17,172 nucleotides of DNA from an uncultured Eubacteriales bacterium (GCA_900546215.1 URCD01000050.1:1-17172), one strand, 5' to 3'. Numbered from the stretch's first letter, positions 7,553-15,433 are shown. Notes: generated from the sequence alone by a model not told the origin. A program made the numbers and translations.

Positions 7553-9637
7553 TCATTGTTGTAATGGCAACATGCCTCTTTCTTTCATATATCTATCAAG
7601 GAGTTTTAGCATAAAATTGCGGTCAAGAATAACTAGACGTTTGTTGCTTAGTTTTGCATAGTGATAAAGAAAATACTTTAGCTGGTCATCAATTAAGTTC
7701 GGATAAATCACCCCTATAATATCAGTCCTATTATCATGAAATGCAGATAATACTTGCTGAATTATTTCTCTGCCCAAATCACTTGATTTTGTAATCTTAG
7801 GAGATGCCTTACCTGCCGGGACTGATTTAGCCATTCCCTGGAAAGTCATATTTTTGCCTTGGTATTTTAACAGCATTGATACATCTCCAAATTCGTGTCC
7901 CTGATGTGGCTGAGGAACAAAGCCTTCAAAACCTTCAAAAAGCTTTAAGATACAGCCAATCTCACTTGCCGATGTGTATTTTGTATCTTTACAATTAGCG
8001 CATTTTTCATTCGTGGGATAGGCACATTTTTCTTTGAGGTTTTTGAAAACCAAATCCAGTTCTTTAATAGGATTTGTAAGAGTATGTTCACATATAGCAA
8101 CAAATTCAGAAATGTCCGATGGCTTTAGCTTTTCATAGTCGGGGCTATTGTGCATTGTAATTCCTGTTGCTGATAATGTAAAAAACTCATTTCTTTGAAA
8201 CTCAATATCTGGAAAGTACAGTCTAATTGTCTGAAATAGTTTGTCGCAAAACTCGTCAGTCGCAATCAGTTCAACAACTTCGTTTAAATCGCTAAAATTT
8301 GATATGTGTCCGATCTCACAAGCAAATGAAAATGAGCCTTGTTGGGTTTCTCCGCAGTTGGAACAGATAATTCTTCCTGGTGCTTTCTTCGTAACAGAAA
8401 AAGTGGTACTGCCACATTTGCAGCAGCAAGGTATTGCATTTTCTTCGCAAGTTTCACAATTAAAAGATACTTTTTCAACAAAGTATTTGGCGAGATAAAG
8501 ATATGCTTGATATACATCAAATGAAATAGGATATGACTCCAAATTTGATTTTTTGCATACTAAAGTCGCATAGACTATTTCGTTCAAAATCGGGATCGCT
8601 ACTTGTTTTATTCCATCCCACGCAGAAGATGTGAACATATTAAGGCCAGTAATAGCTCCCAATGTTACATCTGCTGATGTTTGATAATAGCCGATTATGT
8701 CGTTAATACGACGTGTACTCCAGGCCCGAAATTGGGAAGATGTAAGGCTTTTGGATAAGTACATTTTTCCTTTATTGCAATTCACACCTAATGTTCCAGT
8801 TGTACTTCCATCTATATCCTCTACATATTGAGTATTGGTTACATCATAATCTTCATATCCAGCAAGGATGCAATTCATTTTCTCACTTAATTTAGGGTCT
8901 GCCACTGTGATTTTCTCGAGTTGATTATCAGGAGGATTGGTGTTATGCTTTGTAACCCTTTTTGTATTATCATTTGAAAACACCTTTTCTAATAGGCCGT
9001 TAGTTATTTTTATGTTGGTAATATCGGCACAATACAGCTTACTGAAGAATTTTTTTAGCGTATTCATCAGTACTTCTGGCATATTGTTGATGGCAATAAA
9101 ATTCTTGTCAATGCCGACCCATACAAAGCACTCCTTCATCATGTAGATGAACTCAAATTCGCCTTCTGGGTTTATATAGTTAAATCTTTGAAGATATGAA
9201 AGTGATATTTCATATATGTCACCAAATCTGATAATTGATCCAAAGTCCAAGGCCTTATACTTATCATCATCGCCATAGCGCATCGATTCTAAAAACTGCT
9301 GAATTTTATCAGCTAACTGCTCTTGGGAAACATTTTTTTGGTCGGTACATTTAGCCCAGAACAATGTAAATCCAGGTTTTAAGCCATATCTATATTTTTC
9401 GTAAGCAGCATCAATCACTAATTCAGTGATTTCAGGCGAACGCTCAATTAACTGAATAAGGTTGGCTCTGCTCTGAGAGTTCACCAACTTTGTTAAGTCA
9501 GTAGTAGATGCTTGTCCCTTGATTTGAAGCAGGCGAGCTTCAATGCTTTCTTTTTCGATATTATTCCAAATCATCCAGCGGATTCCCTTTATCTGCATAC
9601 TTTCAAGTTTGATTTTTTGAACTTCTGGAATAGCCAA
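7553..9637 (-). CDS. Unrecognised 694-aa protein with Cys clusters and nuclease-like C-terminus
   Basis: I do not recognise this family. Residues 1-380 are mixed alpha/beta with no familiar motif. Residues 394-428 hold CETC, then CCCKC and CSNC, giving at least one zinc-ribbon-like pair (405/408 with 425/428). A second cysteine group lies at 538, 546, 549 and 562. Residues about 580-680 read like a restriction-endonuclease fold: HEFGD (Asp585), then FQGMAKS (Gln600, Lys604), a helix with REIIQQVLSAF, a strand DIIGVIYP and a final RLVILDRNFMLKLL, the order seen in Mrr-type nucleases. A nuclease role is inference. There is no ATG; TTG at 9637 follows AGGG by 8 bases. It is the last gene of the operon with the ATPase and RloB-like genes, 58 bp after the latter, and is probably an effector or accessory of that system. 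Confidence 0.75.
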   Translation of the reverse strand: MAIPEVQKIKLESMQIKGIRWMIWNNIEKESIEARLLQIKGQASTTDLTKLVNSQSRANLIQLIERSPEITELVIDAAYEKYRYGLKPGFTLFWAKCTDQKNVSQEQLADKIQQFLESMRYGDDDKYKALDFGSIIRFGDIYEISLSYLQRFNYINPEGEFEFIYMMKECFVWVGIDKNFIAINNMPEVLMNTLKKFFSKLYCADITNIKITNGLLEKVFSNDNTKRVTKHNTNPPDNQLEKITVADPKLSEKMNCILAGYEDYDVTNTQYVEDIDGSTTGTLGVNCNKGKMYLSKSLTSSQFRAWSTRRINDIIGYYQTSADVTLGAITGLNMFTSSAWDGIKQVAIPILNEIVYATLVCKKSNLESYPISFDVYQAYLYLAKYFVEKVSFNCETCEENAIPCCCKCGSTTFSVTKKAPGRIICSNCGETQQGSFSFACEIGHISNFSDLNEVVELIATDEFCDKLFQTIRLYFPDIEFQRNEFFTLSATGITMHNSPDYEKLKPSDISEFVAICEHTLTNPIKELDLVFKNLKEKCAYPTNEKCANCKDTKYTSASEIGCILKLFEGFEGFVPQPHQGHEFGDVSMLLKYQGKNMTFQGMAKSVPAGKASPKITKSSDLGREIIQQVLSAFHDNRTDIIGVIYPNLIDDQLKYFLYHYAKLSNKRLVILDRNFMLKLLDRYMKERGMLPLQQ

Positions 9638-9695
9638 CCGTAATCCCTCATTTCTATGAAAAAATTGATTTTATGTGTTCATACATCCTTGTTCT

Positions 9696-10328
9696 CTATT
9701 TTTTCGTTATCTCTGCAATTAATGTATGTACCGTAGTGCAAGGACACATTTCCGAAGGTTTGTTGGTACAGTTCCGAATATGCTCTGCCAACTTTTTCTG
9801 TGCGATTTCAATGGCCCGCTTTTCATCTCCGTGGCGACACAGCTTTTGATAAATTGCTGCATCTGCTTTCTCAAATTTTTGCCCGGTGACTTGTTTAAAT
9901 TTCTGCCCAAATCCATTGCAGCACGACACGGAATCCTGATATGGCGGCATAGACCCGAAGTATGTGCTGAACCATATCTCAATACATGGATTAGACCAGC
10001 CAACACTGATTCCCTTTTCCATTGCTGTAGATACGATCTGGTCAAATCCTTTCACCTGGTCACGGTCAAAAACAATCCATGGCTCACCATATTGAGGTTG
10101 TAGCGAAGCCATGTTGAGGGCTTCGCTAACAAGCTCAACTGTTTTTGCTTTGCAGACCTTTATGACAAGTTTGCCTTGTAGCTCTCTTGGAATAGAGTCC
10201 CGTAAACCAAACATATAATTTTGCTCTGTTTCCTTTGTATCTGTTACTATAAAGTAATACCCCAATTCCGGTACACGGCGCTTAGATAGCTGTTCTCGGG
10301 TTTTTCGTTTTCCACTTCTATCTGGCAT
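9696..10328 (-). CDS. RloB/AbiLii-like protein
   Basis: A 210-residue protein matching the RloB family. Residues 25-39 (YFIVTDTKETEQNYM) give the conserved T-E-x-N-Y motif, residues 84-90 (WIVFDRD) the D-x-D motif, and residues 112-119 (SNPCIEIW) the SNP-x-x-E-x-W motif; TTVHTLIAEI closes the protein. The E...DxD order resembles a TOPRIM-type metal site, so a nuclease activity is plausible but inferred. RloB proteins occur next to AAA ATPases in restriction and abortive-infection loci, the arrangement called AbiL in defence catalogues. Here the start lies 2 bp after the ATPase stop, and AAGGGGG at the end of the ATPase gene serves as its ribosome binding site, so the two are translationally coupled. 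Confidence 0.85.
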   Translation of the reverse strand: MPDRSGKRKTREQLSKRRVPELGYYFIVTDTKETEQNYMFGLRDSIPRELQGKLVIKVCKAKTVELVSEALNMASLQPQYGEPWIVFDRDQVKGFDQIVSTAMEKGISVGWSNPCIEIWFSTYFGSMPPYQDSVSCCNGFGQKFKQVTGQKFEKADAAIYQKLCRHGDEKRAIEIAQKKLAEHIRNCTNKPSEMCPCTTVHTLIAEITKK

Positions 10329-10330
10329 AT

Positions 10331-11602
10331 TTATTCCCCCTTAAACACATCAAAGTACTGCATTGTGGGAATAGCACCATACTTTCCGAGCAGATAGTTT
10401 TTCTCATAGTTTTCATCCTTGCGAATTTTCACACCATCTTCATCAACAAAATCTGCAAGCGAATAGAGTGTGGAAATACCATTAGAAGCCTTCTCACTAA
10501 ACCAAACTTCATCACGACGCAGGATATTACTGTTAAGCTGCCAAGAATCATGAGACGTGAATATAAGCTGCGCATGATTTGGATTTGTTTCCTGATTTAA
10601 GAAAGTGATAACAAATGTTCTAACAAGTAATGGGTGAAGTCGTGCATTTAATTCATCAACAAAAAGCACGCCTCCCGTTTCCAACACTTCCTGGAGCAAA
10701 GGATAAAGCGCAAACATTTTGAGAGTACCTGCTGATTCCAATTTTAGTGGAATCGTTGCAATTTCCTCCGAATCAATCATTTTGTGTATGGCATCAATCC
10801 TAACCTTAGAGGATTTCTTATCGCCATCTTCTTCAATAGGCTCAACTTTAAATCCGATAATTGAGGGATCAAATGCAGAAAAGTAGTTAATAACTTTTTC
10901 TTGAACATCCTTGCTCTCCACAAAATCATCTGGTAGTTGCTCAGATAAGAAGAAATTCTCAACAGGACGACCAAAATCAGCAAGCTCATTATCTAAAAAC
11001 CAATCTCGAATCAGTTTGAGCTTTGCTATCTTCAATTTTGCTCCTAACGATACAATTAAAGTTTCATTTTCAAGCGCAATTCTTAAATTCTCTTGGCTCT
11101 TAGACGCAATGCCGGAGAGATCAAGTTCAGAACCGTTGCGATAAAAAATGCGCCTATAATCGCCACGAGATGTTTTCGATTTGTAGTTGAGCCACTCTTC
11201 TTTTATTCCAGTACTATTGACTGTGAACCCATAATTATATGATTTTGCTCCGCTTGCTTCGGAAGAAATAAAGTAGACCTCAAAAGAAGACTCGGCGTCT
11301 CTGCTGTTGGTGTCAAACAAAAATGGGGTTGGGCTTAAAAATTCAGACTTACTCTTTTTCTTTGATTCATCTCCGCCATAGTTGAGAGAGCTTGCAACAT
11401 AGGTAGCCATGTATCTAAAGGCTTCCAAGACATTGGATTTTCCGCTAGCATTAGCACCGAAAATGACTGCAATCGGAAGAATCTTTTCATTGCCAATAGA
11501 AATAACATGATTACTGTATTCAGAAATTTTTGTTGCTGTCAGATCTAATGTTGTATCATCACGAAAAGATTTGAAATTCTTAAAGTTAAATTGCAAAAGC
11601 AT
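10331..11602 (-). CDS. AAA/ABC-type ATPase, RloA/AbiLi-like
   Basis: A 423-residue ATPase of the AAA_15/AAA_21 group related to OLD and SMC-like defence ATPases. Counting from the ATG at 11602, Walker A GANASGKS is at 49-56, the ABC-signature-like LESAGTLK near 288-295, Walker B GGVLFVDE at 310-317 and the H-loop TSHD near 350. The C-terminal RKDENYEKNYLLGKYGAIP is typical of members that pair with RloB. A GTG nine bases further upstream is in frame but lies inside the ribosome binding site AAGGTGG, so ATG 11602 is the better start. In this family ATP binding is thought to control a partner protein; here the partner should be the coupled RloB-like product. First gene of the operon, with a strong promoter. 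Confidence 0.9.
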   Translation of the reverse strand: MLLQFNFKNFKSFRDDTTLDLTATKISEYSNHVISIGNEKILPIAVIFGANASGKSNVLEAFRYMATYVASSLNYGGDESKKKSKSEFLSPTPFLFDTNSRDAESSFEVYFISSEASGAKSYNYGFTVNSTGIKEEWLNYKSKTSRGDYRRIFYRNGSELDLSGIASKSQENLRIALENETLIVSLGAKLKIAKLKLIRDWFLDNELADFGRPVENFFLSEQLPDDFVESKDVQEKVINYFSAFDPSIIGFKVEPIEEDGDKKSSKVRIDAIHKMIDSEEIATIPLKLESAGTLKMFALYPLLQEVLETGGVLFVDELNARLHPLLVRTFVITFLNQETNPNHAQLIFTSHDSWQLNSNILRRDEVWFSEKASNGISTLYSLADFVDEDGVKIRKDENYEKNYLLGKYGAIPTMQYFDVFKGE

Positions 11603-11636
11603 AAAAACCACCTTCCCTTACACTAGTTCACTTTCT

Positions 11637-11664
11637 ATTATACGCAATAATTATAAAAAATCAA
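11637..11664 (-). promoter_or_regulatory. Sigma-A promoter of the ATPase/RloB/694-aa operon
   Basis: On the minus strand TTGATT (11659-11664) is followed after 16 nt by a perfect TATAAT (11637-11642), about 35 bp before the ATG. Confidence 0.75.
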
Positions 11665-11695
11665 CACTCAAATGAGAAATTGTCTCATTTGAGTG
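11665..11695. promoter_or_regulatory. 31-bp palindrome abutting the -35 of the defence promoter
   Basis: CACTCAAATGAGA (11665-11677) and TCTCATTTGAGTG (11683-11695) are perfectly complementary over 13 bp, separated by AATTG. The palindrome touches the -35 box, which places it well as a binding site for a dimeric regulator or as an insulating terminator for upstream transcripts. No regulator gene is visible in the operon. Confidence 0.55.
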
Positions 11696-11807
11696 AAAAT
11701 TATTTCTAGATGTAAGTCTTCACGCAAATCTTTTGCGATATTATGAAATAGTATTGCTTTTTATAAATAGCGGTTCCACTTTACTATTTCATTTTTGCAC
11801 ATAATCG

Positions 11808-11847
11808 ACACGGCTACCCAATTATCCATTGGATAGCCGTGTTTTTT
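11808..11847 (+). terminator. Rho-independent terminator upstream of the integrase
   Basis: ACACGGCTA (11808-11816) pairs with TAGCCGTGT (11834-11842), with a further CCAA/TTGG inner stem, followed by a T-run. No plus-strand gene lies directly before it, so it may end a small RNA or belong to a gene lost when the island was formed. Confidence 0.75.
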
Positions 11848-11874
11848 ATATCCTACGCTTTTACTTACTATAAA

Positions 11875-11903
11875 TTGCCTGTTACTCTAAATCAGAGCAT
11901 ATT
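11875..11903 (+). promoter_or_regulatory. Possible promoter of the integrase gene
   Basis: TTGCCT (11875-11880) and CATATT (11898-11903) are 17 nt apart, just after the terminator and before AAGGAGG at 11921. Both boxes deviate from consensus. Confidence 0.3.
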
Positions 11904-11934
11904 CACACGAGTATTATTTTAAGGAGGAACAGGT

Positions 11935-13173
11935 ATGGCATCTATTGTAAAACGCAACAACAGTTATGCGGTTGTCTATACAGACACCACAGGCGAAAAG
12001 AAAAGGCAAAAATGGGAGACTTATTATAGCCTATCCGAGGCTGAGCAACGAAAGGAGTTAGTAGAGCTATGTGCAAAAACACGAGCAGAAATCCGCCGTC
12101 AACAAAAGCAAACAGTGGAGGGCCTATTGCAGCAGTACATCGAGCTATACGGTGTGATCCGCTGGTCGCCGTCCACCTACCAAGCCAATTGCAGCCTTAT
12201 TCGCCGTTACATCATCCCAACCATTGGCATGATGCGCCTAGAAGAACTCACTCCCCGTGTAGTGGCGCAACTATACCACCGCTTTGCACAGTTATCACAA
12301 CAAGGTGGTCGCTGCCATGAACCAACCGGGAAACCAATTACTACGCAAACTCTACGTAACCTTCACAAGCTGCTACATAGTGCCTTTGAGCAGGCGGTGC
12401 TGTGGGAGTATTTACATCGAAACCCTTTTCATGGCGCGTCACTGCCAAAGTCACAACCCACGCCTCTTGTTTTTCTCACCCCTGAACAGGTACGACAACT
12501 GCTAAACCACTGCAGCAACAACCTCATGTTGCATACGGTCATAGCGCTGGCCCTTGCTGGAACGCTGCGCAAGGGTGAGCTGCTGGCACTGACTTGGCAG
12601 GATGTAAATTTCGTTGAGGGAAACATACTGGTAAACAAAACCCTGTGCCGGGTCAGCAACCATGCGCTGGCCAAGCTACAGGGACGAGATATTCTCTATC
12701 AATTTCCATCCGTGCTGAATACTGCCTGCACCACATTGGTGCTCAAGCGTCCTAAAACAAAAGCCAGCCACCGGGTTATCTATTTACCAACCTCAGTGAT
12801 GTCGGAATTGGATGACTTTAAGATATCCTCTCCAGCAACCGATCTGGGACTCATTTTCTGCTATCCGGATTGGCGTCCCATCCAGGAACACACATTAACC
12901 GACCACTTTCACGAAGCGTTGAGAGCGGCTGGTCTGCCACAAGTAACCTTCCATAGCCTGCGGCACAGCAGCATCACCTATAAGCTGGTGCTATCACAGG
13001 GAGATCTCAAAGCAGTGCAGGGGGATTCCGGCCACGCTCAGGTGGAGATGATTACCAAACTATATGGTCACATTTTAGAGCATAACCGCATAACAAATGC
13101 TAAACGCATGGACGCGGCCTTTTTCCAAACAAGGGATAATAAAGGAGAATCGAACGTAAGACCTATCTCTTAG
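11935..13173 (+). CDS. Tyrosine site-specific recombinase (integrase)
   Basis: An intact 412-residue phage/ICE-type integrase. After a short N-terminal arm-binding region (MASIVKRNNSYAVVYTD) come a SAM-like core-binding domain (about 60-170) and the catalytic domain (175-390). The catalytic set is present: Arg212 in GTLRKGE, a lysine in the beta-hairpin near 273-276, His340 and Arg343 in FHSLRHSS, His367 in SGHAQ and the nucleophile Tyr377 in LYGHI. It would cut and rejoin DNA at attachment sites of a mobile element. AAGGAGG precedes the ATG. The gene is clearly richer in GC than the genes to its left, a sign of recent transfer. A metallopeptidase gene follows after 78 bp. Confidence 0.93.
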   Translation: MASIVKRNNSYAVVYTDTTGEKKRQKWETYYSLSEAEQRKELVELCAKTRAEIRRQQKQTVEGLLQQYIELYGVIRWSPSTYQANCSLIRRYIIPTIGMMRLEELTPRVVAQLYHRFAQLSQQGGRCHEPTGKPITTQTLRNLHKLLHSAFEQAVLWEYLHRNPFHGASLPKSQPTPLVFLTPEQVRQLLNHCSNNLMLHTVIALALAGTLRKGELLALTWQDVNFVEGNILVNKTLCRVSNHALAKLQGRDILYQFPSVLNTACTTLVLKRPKTKASHRVIYLPTSVMSELDDFKISSPATDLGLIFCYPDWRPIQEHTLTDHFHEALRAAGLPQVTFHSLRHSSITYKLVLSQGDLKAVQGDSGHAQVEMITKLYGHILEHNRITNAKRMDAAFFQTRDNKGESNVRPIS

Positions 13174-13187
13174 GAGGTGATAGGTCT
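13159..13187. repeat. Inverted repeat spanning the integrase stop codon
   Basis: AGACCTATC (13159-13167) and GATAGGTCT (13179-13187) form a 9-bp stem around an 11-nt loop containing the TAG stop and an AGGAGG sequence. No ATG follows that AGGAGG at a usable distance. It could hide a ribosome binding site, or be a recombinase or regulator site. Confidence 0.5.
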
Positions 13188-13251
13188 ATCCAGTATACAA
13201 GAAGGGTATCCAAAATCTTATCCCATATCCAAATGGAAAGGAGATCTCCCC

Positions 13252-14058
13252 ATGAATATAGACCACTGCAAAACATTTACTTCTTTGGGCCATTACCTCA
13301 AGGAGCAGACCATTCGGCCGAATTTAAAACAAGCTGAGTGTAAACAGTTATATAGCACGCTGGAGGATCGTTGTCAGCACCATTATCTAAACAGTCTGCT
13401 GTCTGGACATAGAAACTGGTACATCTGCGAGGGCACATCTGCTGTCTTTACCTACCTCTATCGCAATTGGAGCTACCAAAGCAGCCTTAAGGCGAATCGC
13501 GACTATCTGGTGGAGATCGCCAACCATCTTCAGCGGGACTACTTTTGCGCCGATGGGCCACAGATCACAGTACAGGACATCACGCACATTTTATCCATAC
13601 TAGACAAGCGTTATGACTTTTCCAAAAAGGTGCTGGGCGATGTGCTTTTGTATTTGCTGTTGCCGAACGATGCCCACCGTACCTATGATGCTCTCTGTGA
13701 CCCCTATGTTACCTCGAATGGACAACTGACCTGCGATATTATCTTGCCCCATATCCAGCGAGACACAAAGACTAATCCTAGCACCATATTGCTCCATGAA
13801 CTGGGTCACCTGCTCAATCTCAAGTTGACCGACAGTCTGTTGGTGTTGCCTGAGCCGTTCCTACAACTGGATGGCTTGATGCGGACCACCCCAACCGCGG
13901 GCAGTACAGAAGAGCTCAGTGAATTATTCGCTCACCTCTTCGCCATGGCCATGCTCCGGCAGCCGGAACTAAAGCAATATGATTCCTATCCGCCACTACC
14001 GGAGGGAACACAAACAGTTTTTACCACCTATCTTCAAACCTTGCTGGAAGAGCTATAG
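13252..14058 (+). CDS. HELGH zinc metallopeptidase (possibly ImmA/IrrE-like)
   Basis: A 268-residue protein beginning at ATG 13252 after AAAGGAGA; an in-frame GTG at 13177 lies within a ribosome-binding-like sequence and is not preferred. The zinc motif is LHELGHLLN (HELGH at 182-186), with a likely third ligand in EELSELFAHLFAMAM (Glu221 or Glu224). That layout resembles ImmA/IrrE peptidases, which cleave the repressor of a mobile element, but the protein is longer and its first 170 residues are unfamiliar. The close pairing with an integrase of similar base composition suggests a role in control or upkeep of the same element. No repressor gene is visible beside it. A terminator follows 12 bp after the stop. 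Confidence 0.75.
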   Translation: MNIDHCKTFTSLGHYLKEQTIRPNLKQAECKQLYSTLEDRCQHHYLNSLLSGHRNWYICEGTSAVFTYLYRNWSYQSSLKANRDYLVEIANHLQRDYFCADGPQITVQDITHILSILDKRYDFSKKVLGDVLLYLLLPNDAHRTYDALCDPYVTSNGQLTCDIILPHIQRDTKTNPSTILLHELGHLLNLKLTDSLLVLPEPFLQLDGLMRTTPTAGSTEELSELFAHLFAMAMLRQPELKQYDSYPPLPEGTQTVFTTYLQTLLEEL

Positions 14059-14069
14059 CCACACACAAC

Positions 14070-14109
14070 ACCGCTCATTGGGTTCATTCCCAATAGGCGG
14101 TTCTTTTTT
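14070..14109 (+). terminator. Rho-independent terminator after the metallopeptidase
   Basis: ACCGC and ATTGGG (14070-14082) pair with CCCAAT and GCGGT (14089-14101), with a 2x2 internal mismatch, a 6-nt loop and a T-run TCTTTTTT after it. Confidence 0.85.
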
Positions 14110-14136
14110 ATGCCATTACATCCAAAGGAGGACTAT

Positions 14137-14334
14137 ATGTATCCAACAAATCATCAGCAGGATAAGAAATTCTTAACCGCTACCGACGTTGCGGATATCC
14201 TTCATATCTCAAGAAGTTCAGCTTATCGCATTATACAGCGATTAAACGTCGAACTCAAAGCACAGTGTAAAATCACGATTGCCGGTAAAATTTCCTCCCA
14301 TACTTTTTTGAAAATGTTTATCTATGATTTGTGA
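14137..14334 (+). CDS. Excisionase-like helix-turn-helix protein
   Basis: A 65-residue protein starting at ATG 14137 with AAAGGAGG just upstream; the longer frame from 14110 lacks such a site. The segment KFLTATDVADILHISRSSAY followed by RIIQRLN is the HTH of the MerR/excisionase-like DNA-binding family found beside integrases. The motif then reads KAQCKITIAGKISSHTF, where most relatives I recall have glycine instead of that cysteine. It would assist excision or direct the neighbouring integrase, whose gene begins 60 bp later and is broken. With its partner inactive it is probably a leftover, though its own frame is intact. Confidence 0.7.
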   Translation: MYPTNHQQDKKFLTATDVADILHISRSSAYRIIQRLNVELKAQCKITIAGKISSHTFLKMFIYDL

Positions 14335-14394
14335 TCGTATACACTCAAACGAAATCATGATAAAATAAAGTTGTGGTAGCAGAATGAGGTGCAA

Positions 14395-15342
14395 ATGCCT
14401 ACCTACAAAGACACAAAAACCGGATTGTGGTATTGCAAATTTGTTTTTACTGATTGGACGGGCAAAAAGACACAGAAAAAGAAAATGGGCTTTAAGCTGC
14501 AAAAAGAAACGAAAGCCTATGAAACGGAGTTTTTGAGCAAAGCACATGCTTCTTGCGATATGCTCTTTTCCTCCCTTGTAGAACTCTATATGGAGGACTG
14601 TAAGCCGCGCCTGAAGCCTACGACCTATGCAAGCAAACAATTTCTTATAGGCGCCCATGTGCTGCCCTACTTCGGGAATACGCCAATCAATAAAATCTCC
14701 GCAACTACAATTCGGCAATGGCAAACGACACTGATTTCGCATCCCGCCGGCTATAGCGAAACCTACCTGAAGACCGTACATAATCAGGTTTCTGCAATCT
14801 TCAACTTTGCTTGTAAATATTACAGGCTCCCGGAAAACCCAGCCCGGATTTGTGGCGCTATGGGAAAGAAGAATGCGGACTGTATGTTGTTTTGGACGGT
14901 GGATGAGTTTAAGAGATTCATTGCAGCTGTCAGCGACTAGATCGTTTCCACTACGGTTTTCAATCTGCTCTTCTGGTCGGGGATGCGTTCCGGAGAAATG
15001 CTTGCGCTGACCTTAAACGACTTTGACTTTGATGCGAACACAGTGTCGATCAGCAAAAACTACGCCCGGCTTGACAACGAGGATTTGATTCTTGAGCCGA
15101 AAACGCCAAAAAGCAAACGGAAGGTGACCTTGCCGCCCTTTGTCTGTGACCTTATAAAATCTTATGTTAACAAACTGGTAGACTACGAACCAAGCGAACG
15201 GTTATTCACCGTGACAAAACATTATCTTAAACATGAGATGGACAGAGGCTGTAAAAAGAGCGGCGTTAAGGTTATTCGGATTCATGACCTCCGCCATACC
15301 TATGCGGCAAATTTCGACAGGATGCTGTATCGAACATCATAA
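14395..15342 (+). pseudogene. Tyrosine integrase broken by an amber codon and 3' loss
   Basis: An integrase of the Tn916/phage type that begins at ATG 14395 behind GAGGTG. The frame runs to TAG at 14938-14940 and then continues without any shift: the residues after the stop (IVSTTVFNLLFWSGMRSGEM) are the expected catalytic start with the conserved arginine. The frame continues through KTPKSKRKVTLP and the HDLRHTYA box, then goes off into unrelated sequence and stops at 15340-15342. The C-terminal histidine and tyrosine nucleophile regions are missing, so it cannot be active even if the amber codon were read through. One base change (for example AAG to TAG) explains the stop. The 3' loss lies close to an insertion-sequence end at about 15390. 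Confidence 0.88.
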
Positions 15343-15433
15343 AATTCAGTCGGTTTTTTGTACTACTTCTATCTGGGGTTTCAGAGAGTTTGAAAAAAAG
15401 TCTGTAAATGTTAATCTTCTATGATAATAACTA

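Larger units (their letters stand above)
11603..11934. other. Divergent intergenic region rich in inverted repeats
   Basis: About 330 bp between the minus-strand ATPase operon and the plus-strand integrase. Besides the promoter and palindrome listed separately, it holds a CGCAAA-TCT-TTTGCG hairpin (11723-11737), an 11-bp inverted repeat ATGAAATAGTA/TACTATTTCAT (11743-11753 and 11782-11792) with a 28-nt loop and trailing T-run, and a terminator at 11808-11847. No coding frame is supported. A structured RNA or recombinase attachment region is possible. Confidence 0.6.

Noticed and set aside
7325..7564. Plus-strand open frame of 79 codons in the gap before the 694-aa gene
   Set aside because: It lacks a ribosome binding site, has no recognisable motif, and overlaps the hairpin at 7509-7539 and the end of the neighbouring gene.
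11603..11611. GTG start nine bases upstream of the ATPase ATG
   Set aside because: It falls inside AAGGTGG, the ribosome binding site of the ATG at 11602.
11665..11792. The inverted repeats before the integrase as a CRISPR array
   Set aside because: The repeats are inverted and different from each other, with no regularly spaced direct repeat.
13177..13251. Upstream GTG start for the metallopeptidase
   Set aside because: The GTG lies within an AGGAGGT sequence and would have no ribosome binding site; ATG 13252 has AAAGGAGA at the right distance.
14242..14781. Long minus-strand open frame (179 codons) across the excisionase/integrase region
   Set aside because: It is the antisense of two recognisable genes and shows no protein motif of its own.
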